NCBI GenBank assembly: GCA_003008705.1
Contig: PDUO01000012.1
Location: 1,100,673 to 1,164,672 of the forward strand
DNA length: 64,000 nucleotides
DNA from: Pezicula radicicola
Taxonomy: Eukaryota > Ascomycota > Leotiomycetes > Helotiales > Dermateaceae
Direction: 5' to 3'
The notes beneath the pieces are model-generated. The model was not told the DNA's origin. It made no database searches and was given only the letters and a program-made list of their open reading frames with translations. Numbering within the stretch: position 1 is the first letter of the stretch; the number at the start of each line of letters is the position of its first letter. This document shows positions 23,601-35,351 of the stretch, piece by piece. Both the position numbers and the translations under genes were made by a program.

Positions 23601-26499
23601 CGAACTCCACGATGCGAGCGTCATCTGTCAAAGCCTTGCCGGAACTACCCAAATCAATCTGGATGCCAAGTCTGGTGAGCTCAAGTTACTGCTAGGTACT
23701 TGGCGCGATCGTCTACCTAACGTGTGGGATGATATCCAAGCGTGGCAAGATCTGGTCACATGGCGCCAGCATATTTTTGGTCTTATCAATGGGACGTACT
23801 TGCAACTACTTCCTCAACAGGGTCAAAACGCCACCGGCAATTCTTATGCATACAGAGGTTACCACGAAACTGCTTGGATAATCAACCGCTTTGCCCATGT
23901 CGCACGAAAACACCAACTCCCAGATGTCTGCATCAGCCAGCTCAGTAGAATTTATACCCTTCCAAATATTGAGATCCAAGAAGCGTTCTTGAAACTCAGA
24001 GAGCAGGCAAAGTGTCACTATCAGAATCCTAGCGAACTGAACAACGGCTTGGATGTCATCAACAACACCAACCTCAACTATTTTGGACCAAACCAGAAGG
24101 CTGAATTCTACACGCTGAAAGGCATGTTTTTGGAGAAACTGGGGCAACGTGATGAGGCAGCAGAGGCTTATGGCATGGCTCTATTCTTTGACATTAAGCT
24201 TCCAAAGGCCTGGGCTGAGTGGGGCTACTACAATGACCGGTTGTTCAAGGAAAACCCAACCAACTACAATTTTGCCAAGAGTGCACTAAGTTGCTACCTC
24301 GAGGCTGCAGGTGTCTTTAAGAATGCAAAATCGCGCAAATTGCTGACGAGGATTCTCTGGCTTCTGAGTCTCGATGATGCTGAAGGCACGCTCTCTACCG
24401 CTTTCGATGAATACAAGGGAGAAACACCTGTGTGGTACTGGATAACGTTCATCCCACAGCTTTTGACAGGTCTTGGACACCGAGAGGCTCCCAAGGCACA
24501 TACTATTCTCGCAAAAATTGCCAAGTCCTACCCTCAGGCACTTTACTTCCAACTACGGACAAACCGCGAAGATATGATAGCTATCAAGAAGCAGCAAGAG
24601 GCAAAGGAAGAGCAAGAAAGACGAAGAAAGGCAAGAGCTGAAGCTCAGAGACAGGCGTCCGCAGGTGCTTCTGCCGCGTCAAAACCTGGGTCTCCGACTT
24701 TGCAACGCCAGGAGACGCCAGCACAACCCGAGAGTACTTCAGGATCCAGACCAGGAACTGCAAATCCCGATCCTGCAAACGCAGTCAAGACTGAGCCTCA
24801 GGGCAGTGGTACAGCAGCTGCTTCGGCTGCGCCTCCGGTTGTACAAAAGAAGCCCTGGGAGCATACCGACGAGATCATGTCCGTACTTAAGACTGCCTTC
24901 CCTCTCCTAGCTCTTTCGATGGAAACTATGGTTGATCAAATCCAAAAGCACTTCAAATGTCCGCAAGATGAGGATGCTTATCGGTTAATTGTGGCACTGC
25001 TCAACGATGCGCTCTCCTATGTCAGCAGAATGCCGGCCTCATACGCCCAAGACGTCAAGCTCCCATCTGCTACCGAAGCCAATATTACAAGATTTGCGGA
25101 GACTATTCTTCCTTCACACATTCGCAAATCCTTCGAAGCAGACTTCGTCGACAAGAAGCCGACAATGTTCCAGTACATCCAGAATCTCCGAAAATGGCGT
25201 GATAAGTTTGAAGAGAAGTTGGACCGCCGAGCCTCGACATCCAATCTCGAGGGCTACAGCGAACATCTAAGCTGCTTCCGCTTCCAGAAGTTCGATGAGG
25301 TTGAGGTTCCAGGACAATATCTTCAGCACAAAGACAAGAATCAAGATTTCATCCGCATTGAACGTTTCTTGCCAAATGTGGATCTCGTGCGTTCTATCGG
25401 AGTCTGTCACCGCAGATTGACAATCCGTGGGCATGACGGAAGCCTTCATCCATTTGCCATACAACATCCAGCAGCTCGTCATTGCAGACGTGAGGAACGT
25501 ATCTTGCAACTTTTCAGGCATTTCAATGGTAGCTTAAGCAAGCGCAAGGAAAGCAGACGTCGCAATCTTAACTTCCATCTCCCATTGATGATTCCTTTGG
25601 CGCCGCACATTCGAATGGTCCAAGATGATCCAACCTACATTTCACTACAGGGAATTTTCGAGGATCACTGCAGGAAGAGCGGGATGTCAAAGGATGAACC
25701 CGTGCTATTTACTATGGAGAAGATGAGGGCGTTAGCAGACAACAAGGGACCAGTAAGTTTTGACTTGAATTCAGCTCTCGGACTACAGGCTAACGTCACA
25801 AACCAGAACAAGATGGAGCTGCAACAGAATGCCAAATTGGAGACTTTCAGTGCCATTCAGGAGAAATGGGTCCGACACACTCTAGTGCTGGAATATTTCA
25901 CGAAGACTTATCCATCCTTTGCTGAATTCTGGCTTTTCCGGCGCCAATTCTCTTACCAGTTTGCCGCACTCACCTTTATGACTTACATTCTTCATATGCA
26001 TAATCGCTACCCGCATAAGATGTCGATTGCTCGTGCTACTGGGAACATATGGGGCTCCGAACTGATGTCTTGCATGGCAGCAGGGAAAGCTTTCTTCCAC
26101 AACCCAGAGCCTGTTCCATTCCGGTTGTCACCCAACTTGCAGACACTAATGGGGCCTATCGCTACCGAAGGTATTTACAGCTGTGCTATAATGGCTATTG
26201 CTCGCTGCCTCACGGAGCCGGAATTTGAATTGGAACAGCAACTGAGTTTGTTTGTGCGCGATGAGATGATCTTCTGGTACACCAGTAGTCATAGAGCAGG
26301 CCCTACTCCAACGGGAGGAGATGAGCTTAGACAGACAGTTCAGGCAAACAGCGAAATCATCGTCAAGAGGACTTTGAGTTTGGCTCAAGCTCCAGCTGGT
26401 GCGTTACCTGCCAATCAAACAGTAATTGATCTGATTGCTCGGGCGGTCAATCCGATCTATTTAGCTCAGTGCGACGCACTCTGGATGCCATATCTGTGA
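14609..26499 (+). CDS. tra1: Tra1/TRRAP pseudokinase, SAGA and NuA4 subunit
   Basis: Exons 14609-14663, 14778-14935, 14989-19137 and 19237-26499 give 3874 residues, close to the roughly 3700-3900 usual for fungal Tra1. Introns are 114, 53 and 99 bp and all junctions keep frame. Residues 1 to about 2600 are a long HEAT-repeat solenoid. The FAT domain covers about 2640-3500, with a charged, Pro/Ala/Ser-rich insert at about 3237-3325. The PI3K-like domain (about 3510-3840) lacks the usual kinase catalytic motifs, as in all Tra1 proteins. The FATC end is [11 protein letters not shown]. Tra1 docks SAGA and NuA4 histone acetyltransferases onto transcription activators in the nucleus. The gene looks intact and shows no sign of the decay seen upstream. 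Confidence 0.97.
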
Positions 26500-27893
26500 T
26501 TTGGCATGATGGGACAAAGGTGGAAATTCGGGGATGGAGTTTGTTCTTGATGGGTGATGTGTAAGGTATGGAGGAAATCTGTATTTGCTACGGCATAGGT
26601 TTTTATACTGCTTTTAGCGTGGCGTTGGCGGGAAGGATTAGCAGGTGAACAAAAATATTGAGAGCTGTTGCTTCTTAACCTAGCTCACAGAGTGCTTGTA
26701 ATGACGAGTTTCTTACGTTTAGATAGTAAAATAGATCCGGGTTCATTTTAAATCTGACTTTGATCTCATCAAGTAGATATAAAACACCTTTACTACAGCT
26801 TAATTTCCGTGAAAATTTGTGTACTTAGTAGCTCAGCCGAATCAGATCGCAAGTAATCTACTACGTTGAGTTTTGATGTACGAGTTAGTGGCTGATCTGT
26901 TCCTGGCGGCAAGATGGTGTACTACTTAGCTAAGTATGCATTCGAATTTCGCACCGTTAGACGCCGGCGATGTATTTTCCACTCGCCTACCTATACTTCT
27001 GATTTTAGTTTCCGTGACTTTGTTAATTAAGTTTACAAGCTTTAGTCGGGCGCAAAGTGCGGTCATGTAAGGTGATGGGGATTGGTTGGTGTTCGTCGTT
27101 ACTACAAATAGAAGACAGAGACACTTTGTGATTGATTTTGCTGCAGTGCTCGCTAATGTAGAAATCTTGCTACTCCTAGGTGCTAAACTTCATTGTTTCG
27201 TTTTCTCGGGGTACATTTGATGCAAAGGGGTAAGCTGGGAGAGGCACAACCGCTCGGGCTATAACTAAGACAATGAATAGAGGTAAGAGTCAGGCATTCA
27301 CAAAAAAATATGTGAATATAAACTGAGAGCTGCGTATGGTAGATAGTTCGTTGATCTCTTCCTCTATGCTTATATATTCCTTCTCTCAGGCCTGCCTTAG
27401 GCTTGAATCAGATATCCTTTGGATTTCATACGAACCTCCTTTCCCACCACAATGGCAATAGTATCAGGGCAGATTCTCGCAGTAGGATCTTGGTATTTTC
27501 TTACGATATATCTGTCTTTTTTGCAAAAAACTCTAGTTTTTATGATGGTTTTCTACAAGCTGTGCCTTACTACGGATTGGAACTAGATACTTAGTATATC
27601 CACATTAGTAGTGAGTAGCATCACACTACCAAATAAACGAAGGCTCGGCATTAGCTCCAGGCCGTCAATGCACAAAATATACATAAAGTAATAGAAATCT
27701 CCTTTTCTTTTTCCCCCACAGAATACTCTGGACACAACCTTTGAGATTCTAACGTGCCAAGAGTATCTACCTACAATTGTGGGATTAAGCGACGAAAGTA
27801 TTCATCGACGATCAAAAGTGTGAATTCTTAGTTTTGACATTCTATTCCGGTTTCTAGTTTAAGGATTGTAGTACTGAAATTTATTCATCGACA
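26500..27893. other. Intergenic region
   Basis: Carries the 3' flank of tra1 and the upstream region of the barrel-protein gene. It is AT-rich, and I see no gene or clear repeat. Confidence 0.55.
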
Positions 27894-28567
27894 GTGCAGT
27901 TCTCCAATGCCCTTTTCGCTATAGGTGCTCTTCTCATGCCTGGTCTTGTAACTGCAGCACCTTCATCAATGTCAGTACCACTCACTCCATTAGAGGGCAT
28001 TCTCAGGCTACTTATTAGACAAAATTGAAGCTTTACTAACCCTAACTACAGCCTTCGGAAGAAGTCAGAAGCCTGTCCCCTGCGCCAAGACCGTGCAACG
28101 TACTACTTGTATTCAGGATATGACACAGCTGTAAGTAAACCAACAAACCTATTATTTGTTCTCATCCCCATCACCAATTCCTCCCATCCCCCAAAAACTC
28201 TCTCCTAACAACCCCCTCCCCTCTTCCCTTTCCCCTCCCAAATCCAAAAAAAAGGCCTTCCTAACAGAAAACCAACTAGTGTCCCTATCCCCACAACCAT
28301 TTCGACAACAACGCCCTAACCGCAGCCCTAACAGCACCCATCTTCGATTATTATGGAAAACCCACAATCTGTGGTAGAAAAATCGAAGTCACAAATGCCG
28401 AGACCGGCAAATCCGTGATCATGCGTATTACGGATCGCATGGAGGATACTGGTCATGAATTGGATTTGGGGATTGCTGCTTTTCAACAGTTGGGGTCACT
28501 TGATAGGGGGGTTTTGCCTATTTCGTGGAGGTTTATTGATGGAGGGGATTGTGGACCTCAGTGGTAG
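27894..28567 (+). CDS. Small secreted RlpA-like double-psi beta-barrel protein, start codon GTG
   Basis: Three exons, 27894-27970, 28052-28130 and 28280-28567, would encode 147 residues. Introns are 81 bp (GTCAGT...CTACAG) and 149 bp (GTAAGT...ACTAG). The N-terminus has a signal-peptide core (QFSNALFAIGALLMPGLVTA). The mature part has ATYYLYSGYDTACPYPHN, CGRKIEVTN, VIMRITDRM and ELDLGIAAFQQLG, the strand order of the RlpA/expansin-like double-psi beta-barrel. It ends ISWRFIDGG...CGPQW. Such fungal proteins are secreted and may bind wall polysaccharides; no catalysis is implied. The codon where Met belongs is GTG (27894-27896), with an in-frame stop upstream and no in-frame ATG between. The next ATG (27936) would cut the signal peptide. 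So the gene may be a start-loss pseudogene, use a non-AUG start, or have an unseen first exon. Confidence 0.8.
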
Positions 28568-29049
28568 GAGGGTTGGGGTTTTGGGGTTGCGGAATGGGGA
28601 TTGGATGCGATTGGCTGGTTGGTGTTGTGATTTGTGAATTGGAGGTTGAGCAGGTGCTCCTTGTGTTACTAGTTGCGCACTTAGCTCTCTTCAAATCTTG
28701 ACTTGGTAATTGAGCGGTAGAGACAAAGATGCTTGTATCTTCTTGCTTATCGAGACTATTCACTGCAATATGCTGTTGTTTATTTGTCACAGTTGAGTCT
28801 TATTGTCATTCTAGTACTTTACCTATATCAAAAATGGGAGAAGTGTTAAACGAAAAAAGTACAGTCTAAAAGATTGTGAATACTTAACATAGCTCCTTCC
28901 AAGAAAATTCAAAGTAACTCAATCAAAAACTTTAGAAGCTTCAAAAGAAAAGTACATTTTAAAGATGGTCAAGATATGACATTAGCGCCTTCAAATTAAA
29001 TTCAAACCCAAACTCCAATACCATTTGATTCTTATCGCTTCGTCGCACA
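28568..29049. other. Intergenic region between convergent genes
   Basis: AT-rich 3' flank between the barrel-protein gene (plus) and the degenerate minus-strand gene. Nothing further is seen. Confidence 0.5.
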
Positions 29050-30184
29050 TCAAGTCATAATAATATATGCCGGTCCTTGTCCCCTTCCATCTTTCCATCC
29101 TAAAGTTTCGACAAGATCTTCGAAAGTCCAGGTCAAACGTCTCCCGAGTTGTAGAAACATTCTACCTCTTGGTAGGAGACCCGCTTGTACAAGCTGCTCA
29201 ATGCTGTTGCCTTTGAGCGCGTAAACGGTAAGATTGGGTTCGTCTAATCGTGAGCGCCAGCTGCCACAGAATGTGCTAATTGCATAAGTCCCAGACCGTG
29301 ATAATTGTTTTAATGGTGTGGACATGTCGTGCATGCATGTATTGTTAGCAGACGAGCCGTATATCACCTTTTCGTAGCAATATAGAAGATTTATTGGGTA
29401 CGTCTCGCCGTTTGACAATAGTTCGTACTAAATCTTAGCATCGACTTCGTTAACTTTGACCTTCAAAGCTCCATGAGTCGTGCTTTCGACATAATGCGGT
29501 ACAATTTTGAGCTCAGGGGCTACCTGTCATATAGAAGTGGCCATTTCTGGTTGCTTTAGAACTCCAGAACCAACAAATTTGTTACGTAGAACATTGTTGA
29601 CAGTTAGTCTTCCTGTCTAATCGTAATAGTTTGGCCGCCCGTGGCCATATATTCCTTTTCAATCCTGACCAGACCATACAGTGTTCCCCGTCGGTATTCT
29701 CGTCAGAGGAAAAAAGAAAGTATTCGTCTCGAGATGAGTGTTCTGTTGATGTTCTCATCACATATTGTAAGACCCTGTGGTTCATAACTACATCATAGTA
29801 ATAATAAATAGTTGCAAATCTGTTGATAACCTCTGAGTTCCAAGCATAAGCATCATCCGTCACGATCCTCTTCAGTAGAATTCATGACATTTTCCTGATG
29901 CAGATCACATGCCTGCTGGATAGTTCTGAAATCACTGTCACCTAATGCGTACAAAGGTTTGCTAATTGCCAACCTCTGCGTTTGGCTGTCTGTGTCGACA
30001 AACCAGGAGATTGGTACGTGCTCTCTCGTCTTGATCGAGAGTGTCTCACCAACAGCTAGAAATCGAGCCCTATTTTGCAAAATAATTACTCTCAATTCCC
30101 GAGATGGCTTCTGATTCGAAAGTATGATGTTTGTGTTGCAGCCATGTTGATATGCTGTTCGAGCTATTCCTTTCGGGTAAGGAG
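29050..30184 (-). pseudogene. Degenerate gene of unknown family
   Basis: Three neighbouring minus-strand open segments read as one eroded protein. The first, 30184-29853, contains ARTAYQHGCNTNIILSN, then RELRVIILQNRARFLAVGE. The second, 29863-29582, contains DDAYAWNSEVINRFATIYYY. The third lies below about 29582, begins NKFVGSGVLKQPEMA, and continues past a TGA near 29525 and a TAG near 29430 to YIIMT at 29050. At least two frameshifts and two internal stops separate protein-like sequence, and both stops fit TGG to TGA and CAG to TAG transitions. No ATG is found before the first segment, where a TGA at 30187 closes the frame. I do not recognise a domain. Some breaks might be small introns, but no good donor/acceptor pairs are seen. 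Confidence 0.45.
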
Positions 30185-30187
30185 GTC

Positions 30188-31014
30188 AAGCTGAGGCTCA
30201 AGGGTGAAGTATTGGTCGGCTGTTCGATGCACGTTGGTATAAGCACATGGCGAAAATATTGAGATTCTCCAGCTCAACGACAGAACATATCACTGACATA
30301 TGCGTTGTCCGAGACCGGGAAGATTTTCATCTTGCGAAGTGTTTAAATGGAGGGGTGCTGCATGAAGAGCCATGAAGTAGAAATGGAGCTCATTGTGACT
30401 GCTGTGGCCAGTATTCTCTGCGTGTTGCTAAGCAATTTGATGTATCTGTGATTATATTGATGGAGACGGAAGGATGTTGAGTTTTGTACTTGGTACTGAG
30501 GAGGAGTTTATGTGATGCCAGAAGTGAGGCGTGGAAATAGCCTGTCTTTGACGATGCTGTTACGTAATCATACAGCTAAATTCGGTACGAGTGATAATTA
30601 CACCCAGTAAAAGCCCTAGAACACCCCTATGTACCGATACTACATGTACTATAATAATTTCAAGTAGTCAAAGCTACTCTTACTTGCCTATACCAACCTT
30701 TCTAATTGAAAGAAGACAGGAAATATTCAATTTATTCAACTCAGGTCAAGAATGGAAGAACATTTTGGCCTCAGTCGCAAGGCAGCGAAAGTTGCACGAG
30801 ACCCGCACGAAACTTGAGGTCCTTATCTTATCGGATTCTTTATCCCATTGTAGAAAGGCAAGAGCAACGTTGGAGAAACACAACACAAAGCCATGTCGAC
30901 CTTATAAGAACCACTCATCTTCTGGCAGGAAGCCAGAGTGCTATCAATCCACAACTTTGCAGAAGAGCGTTGACTTGCGAATACTAATTTGAGTCTCTGC
31001 AAGACTTCGGAAGG
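30188..31014. other. Intergenic region
   Basis: Upstream of both the degenerate minus-strand gene and the AIG2-like gene. Short plus-strand frames at 30,591-30,992 show no motifs. Nothing else is supported. Confidence 0.5.
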
Positions 31015-32085
31015 ATGATGAAAGGGATCGACATGCCTTACTCCACTGAGAAGGGAGAGCACACAGCTTTCTTCTACGGCACCTTGGTATGTACCACTTA
31101 GTCAGATGAACCCATCATGGCACAGTTGGGCACAGTTTCTTGCCTGGGGTACATTTCCACTTCATCTTTACCATGTCACTGACTGTACGTGTGCAGATGG
31201 CCCCCGATGTCCTCTTCCGAATCACCATGGGCACCTCCAAGCCACCAACAGAACAAGCCGCCCGCCTCACAATCCAGCCAGCAATCCTCTATGACTACTC
31301 GCGCAAGCGTGTTCAATTCTGCGACTACCCTGGCATAATTCTGCAAGCCAAACACACTGTTCGCGGCACGTACGTTACAGGTCTGACGGACCATGATATC
31401 TTCTGCCTAGACGCTTTTGAGGGCGACCAATACACACGAACCAAGGTTGAGGTTCGTTTGCTTGAGAAGGAAAAGGCCGGCGACGAGACAATCGACCATG
31501 TTGCAAAAGATGCTGCCGCTGGTAATCTTACCGCTCACGAGCTAGTCGACCTTCTGAAAGTTGGATTGAAGGAGGGCAAAACGAAGACTGCGGAGACGTA
31601 CGTCTTTACGGCTGGGCTATCCTATCTTGAGACCTCGAACGGTGATTGGGATTTCGAGGAGTTTGTCACCGAGAAAATGGCTGGAAGATGGGCTGATAAT
31701 AGCGAGGAATACAAAGGTATGTTTTGCAAACTGCTGTGCTTTCTTATGGCACACTACATCTTGAGTGACTCAACCTACGTTGTTGATTGAGAGGCATACT
31801 GGAGGCATTGCTTACATGCCTGGCATCTCCATCATGAACTTGGCTGTGACACTCGAGCTGGGTATCCACGAGCTACGCCTTCAATTTCTTTGTCTTGGAG
31901 CCCGCCATGTTGTTGAGAGTTGGGCGCTTGCTAACTATCTTGCAGAGCGTGATGAGGCTAATGAGATGGCGAATGGCCATGATCCGACTGGGGGACGAGG
32001 CATAAATTTCAGGCCAAAGGCTGACCTGGTCCCAAAAGGTGAATGGGACGAGTCAGGAGATTCTCCGCCTGGTCGCGTATGGTAG
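31015..32085 (+). CDS. AIG2/gamma-glutamylcyclotransferase-like protein
   Basis: Exons 31015-31086, 31197-31716 and 31946-32085 give 243 residues. The signature YGTL occurs early (AFFYGTLMAPDVL), where the first intron falls directly after Leu of YGTL. The strand PAILYDYSRKRV and the acidic motif DAFEGDQYTR follow; in GGCT folds the Glu of this motif is the usual catalytic acid. The C-terminal tail HDPTGGRG is common in fungal AIG2-like proteins. Function is probably glutathione/gamma-glutamyl amine turnover, but AIG2-like members are poorly characterised. Intron 2 (229 bp, GTATGT...CTAACTATCTTGCAG) is my choice; a frame open from 31,765 through the same stop leaves an alternative exon 3 start. 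Two in-frame ATGs (31018, 31033) follow the chosen one. Confidence 0.85.
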
Positions 32086-33410
32086 GTGGGCTGGCGACAG
32101 CAACCATTATTTGGGTACTTTTCTGCGACCCGCTGTCATATTTGTCTTTGTGCGCTTGCTGACGCTCCCAGAACTAAGATCAGTTCTGTCGCAGAAGAAG
32201 ATAAGAGGTTCTCCGAAGCGCTGTTTGGGGTCTCGTCCTCTTTCATGACTTGATGAAGTGATGAGAAAATGAATGGGGCTGTATGATAATAGAGTCAACA
32301 CTGGGAATCATAGGGTAGAAGGCACTAGGGCATGAGACTGTGGGGTAGAAGCAATAGCATATCATAAAAGGAGAATAGAATTCTGAGACTGGGCATCATC
32401 AGTTCTCATGTTGACCGACTCTTTTGCGCGGTTGTAAAAGTTCCATGACTGGAAAGGCTCAAGACAAAGCTGACCGCCACGTTATGCGCTTGCGCGGTTA
32501 TTGAAAGCTGATGACAGGAGGAAGCAAAAAGTGCCATGTACACCATGGTGGAAGATGATAAGACGAACCAACCGGCGAAGAATTAATTGCCTCGTCCGAC
32601 TGGATAATCTAGGTGACGTACGAATCTTCACCACGGCATGAACAAATAAACATGATTCTCATGGGTGACGTCCAGCCTCAGCTGGAATAGTTTATCGCCC
32701 CAAGGCAGCCCAACGGCCATATCCGCGACCTGACAGCAAATACCTTACTTTAGGTAGGTACCTCCGCTCCCTAACTTCTACTTCTAAGGCCAGAAATAGA
32801 GTAAGCAGATATACTTTGCCACCACGGGTAGATCACCTAAAAAGAAATCTAGGCATCGGCGCTCGTTGAACTTTAGATACTATTTCAAGCATGGACGGTA
32901 CGATAATCTTGCGAACTTCTAATTCTTGGGGTTTCTCTTCATGCGAAGAAATGCCAAGGGACTAAGCCACAGGTCAGGTTCCAGTACGAAAAGGTACCTT
33001 GTAACCCCATAATTTCCAGCGAATATATCCCTGGGTGGCCAGTTGGAATGAGGCCTGCTACAAGCTGCTTCTTTCCGAGGAACGGTACTTAACAGTGACC
33101 TGTGGCGGTGCTTACTTTATTCTTGCTTGCTGTGGCCGGCTGGTCGCACGTGTTGTCGAAGGTTTACCTAGGCCTGAAAGGTGGCCGCAGTTCAGCAGTT
33201 TCATGCCGAAGGAACAAAGGACATTCTTTTCTTTGCATGCGCACATTCCTCGCAAAGCCTCCTTTCTTTTGTTCTCGAAGAATGTAAACGTACGTATGCA
33301 AATTATGGAATACGCGCGGAAAAGCTGGGCAAAGAATGAATGAACCCTAACGTGACCGTGATCCCATCCCATGCCATCCCCTAAAGACGGGAATTAACCA
33401 AAATCACGAT

Positions 33411-33445
33411 ACTGTACTGTACTGTACTGTACTGTACTGTACTGT
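33411..33445. repeat. Pentanucleotide microsatellite (ACTGT)7
   Basis: Seven perfect tandem ACTGT units, followed by a partial unit. It lies in non-coding DNA and is likely length-variable between strains. Confidence 0.9.
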
Positions 33446-34057
33446 ACTTATCAACTGCCAGCAATGATGATAACAGGAAGGGCTACCGAGGCCAGCTGAT
33501 AAGCGACTCCACCACCTCAAAACGCACTTGGTTTCATCCATAACCCACGATGCCAACCAGATCTCCGAAGACCAGCATTCCTTAAGGGCCCTTAACCCTG
33601 TTTCTTTGGAAGATCGGCTACAAGGCCCCGTCATTCCACCCTGTCCCCTTAAACCTTCGGACGACGCGACTACTAGTAGACACCAATTTTGACTAGTCAC
33701 CCCTAAAGAAAAAGGAGTGACGTCTGCCGCATGGGTTACATCGTTCTCGGGTCTCCAAACATCGTAATTCAAGTGACCTTCTCGTAGTGCCTTTTCCCTT
33801 CGCAAACATGAAGACATGCAGGAGTTAAAAGAAATAGTGTTTTAGTGAGAAACTATACCAACGAGAAAAAAGGCCGTCCCAAGCTAGGAGGTTATATGCG
33901 CCGTATCTGTCCAGTTGCAGCTCTTGGGACGATGGAGGTCTTCTGGACTTTTAGTGGTAGTTCCGTACGGCCCCTGCCAAGGGGGGGGGGGAGAGCGTGG
34001 TTTTCAGGGGTATGCGAAGTGTCGTAGCCCTAAGCGAGGCAGGGTGAGGGTTAGCAA

Positions 34058-34079
34058 AAGGTCGCGTTTATGCGACCTT
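34058..34079. other. Perfect 8 bp hairpin
   Basis: AAGGTCGC and GCGACCTT pair perfectly around the 6-base loop GTTTAT in a gene-free stretch. No U-run follows, and Pol II genes do not use such terminators, so its role is unknown. Confidence 0.6.
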
Positions 34080-35346
34080 ATTGGTTATCACGACGACACG
34101 TTCAACCACCAGATTTCAGTTCTGGCTTTTTTTTTTGTGTGCTCTTCACCGTTCGTTGATGCAGGTTCGCGGCTTCAGCCTCTTACAGTTTGTAGCTGTC
34201 CTATAGCCCTATGATGCTGTAGTAAATGTGATGTGTACCTACATTAGCTGGCTTGACTGGCGTTAGTAGTACGAGTAGTTAGTCAGGGGCAGAACAAACA
34301 CATACGAACGAACGAAAGGGAAAGAACACTACAGACAAACCAAACCACCAACCAAAAGCTAGTCAAGATCAAAGAACCGTTGTTTCGAGCACCATCTAGA
34401 AACGAGAAACAAAAGCATCATGAGCCTATGAAGTCTCTTTCACCTTGCATCACCAGATGCATACTACTCACTCAGGAAGGTACCCGTGCGCCACAACCAC
34501 ACCATACACACCATACACATTCAATCACTCAATCATCTACGAACCCCTCTCTCCAGCTAAACCCTTCAATTTTGTTTCCATCACTCTCCTCTCAGAAACT
34601 AAGAAACAAAAGATTCCCTGTCATCCGAACTCGATGTCAGAAACTACACATCGCTTCTACCCACAACCGCTTCCGACTGGTTCTCTACCATCTCGCAACC
34701 AGAAAGCCTAAGGAATAAGTCAACCGACCGATCAAAGCACAAGCAAATCCACGTCCAGCTGAAGAGGCCTGACGAAGGAAGTGGCGTTTGTGGAGAACAT
34801 CCCTACCAACCACGAAATCCCTGAACCTTCACCTCTCTTCTCTTCGCATCTCACAGCCCTTTCCCAGCATATGGCGAAAAAATCCTTGCGAACCCAATCA
34901 ATCTCTAAATTCGTACCCCTTCCCGAACTTGTGCTGTACCGCGCAGTACCTGAAAGATTTACAGGGCCAAGGCCAAGGCCGGCATGGCATCGCATGGCAT
35001 CGCATGCCATTCACACTCTCACGCACAGACTAGTCTAATTCTTTCTCTACTCTCCGTGCTCTCGTCGCCTCTAAGCTCAGCCCCTCTTCCAAGCTCCCTT
35101 ACTCGCAGCCAACCAAGACCCAGTCGCTGATCTCCCTTGTTACTCCGTACTGCAAGTCTTGCCTGCAAAGCTTTTGCTTGAAGCTGCAAAAGCCAGTGCT
35201 TGCTTGCAGAATAGCCCCTCCAATGTCGCCCCCCTACGAAGACAAGACATGGGTTCACACCATCCCTACCTTACCGACAGCCGTAATAATGATGGCCCAT
35301 CGTGAACAGACAGCCGTGAGCGGGACAGCTTAAACAATCCCATCCA

Positions 35347-35351
35347 TATAA
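35347..35351 (+). promoter_or_regulatory. Possible TATA box of the LPMO gene
   Basis: CATATAAGACTATTCC is followed at once by a CT-rich tract (CCCTCATCCCCTCTCTC), a usual fungal core-promoter layout. It lies about 0.6 kb before the ATG. Confidence 0.4.

Noticed and set aside
22826..23695. 289-codon plus-strand frame within tra1
   Set aside because: Overlaps the tra1 FAT region in another frame; Ser/Arg-rich composition is typical of a shadow frame.
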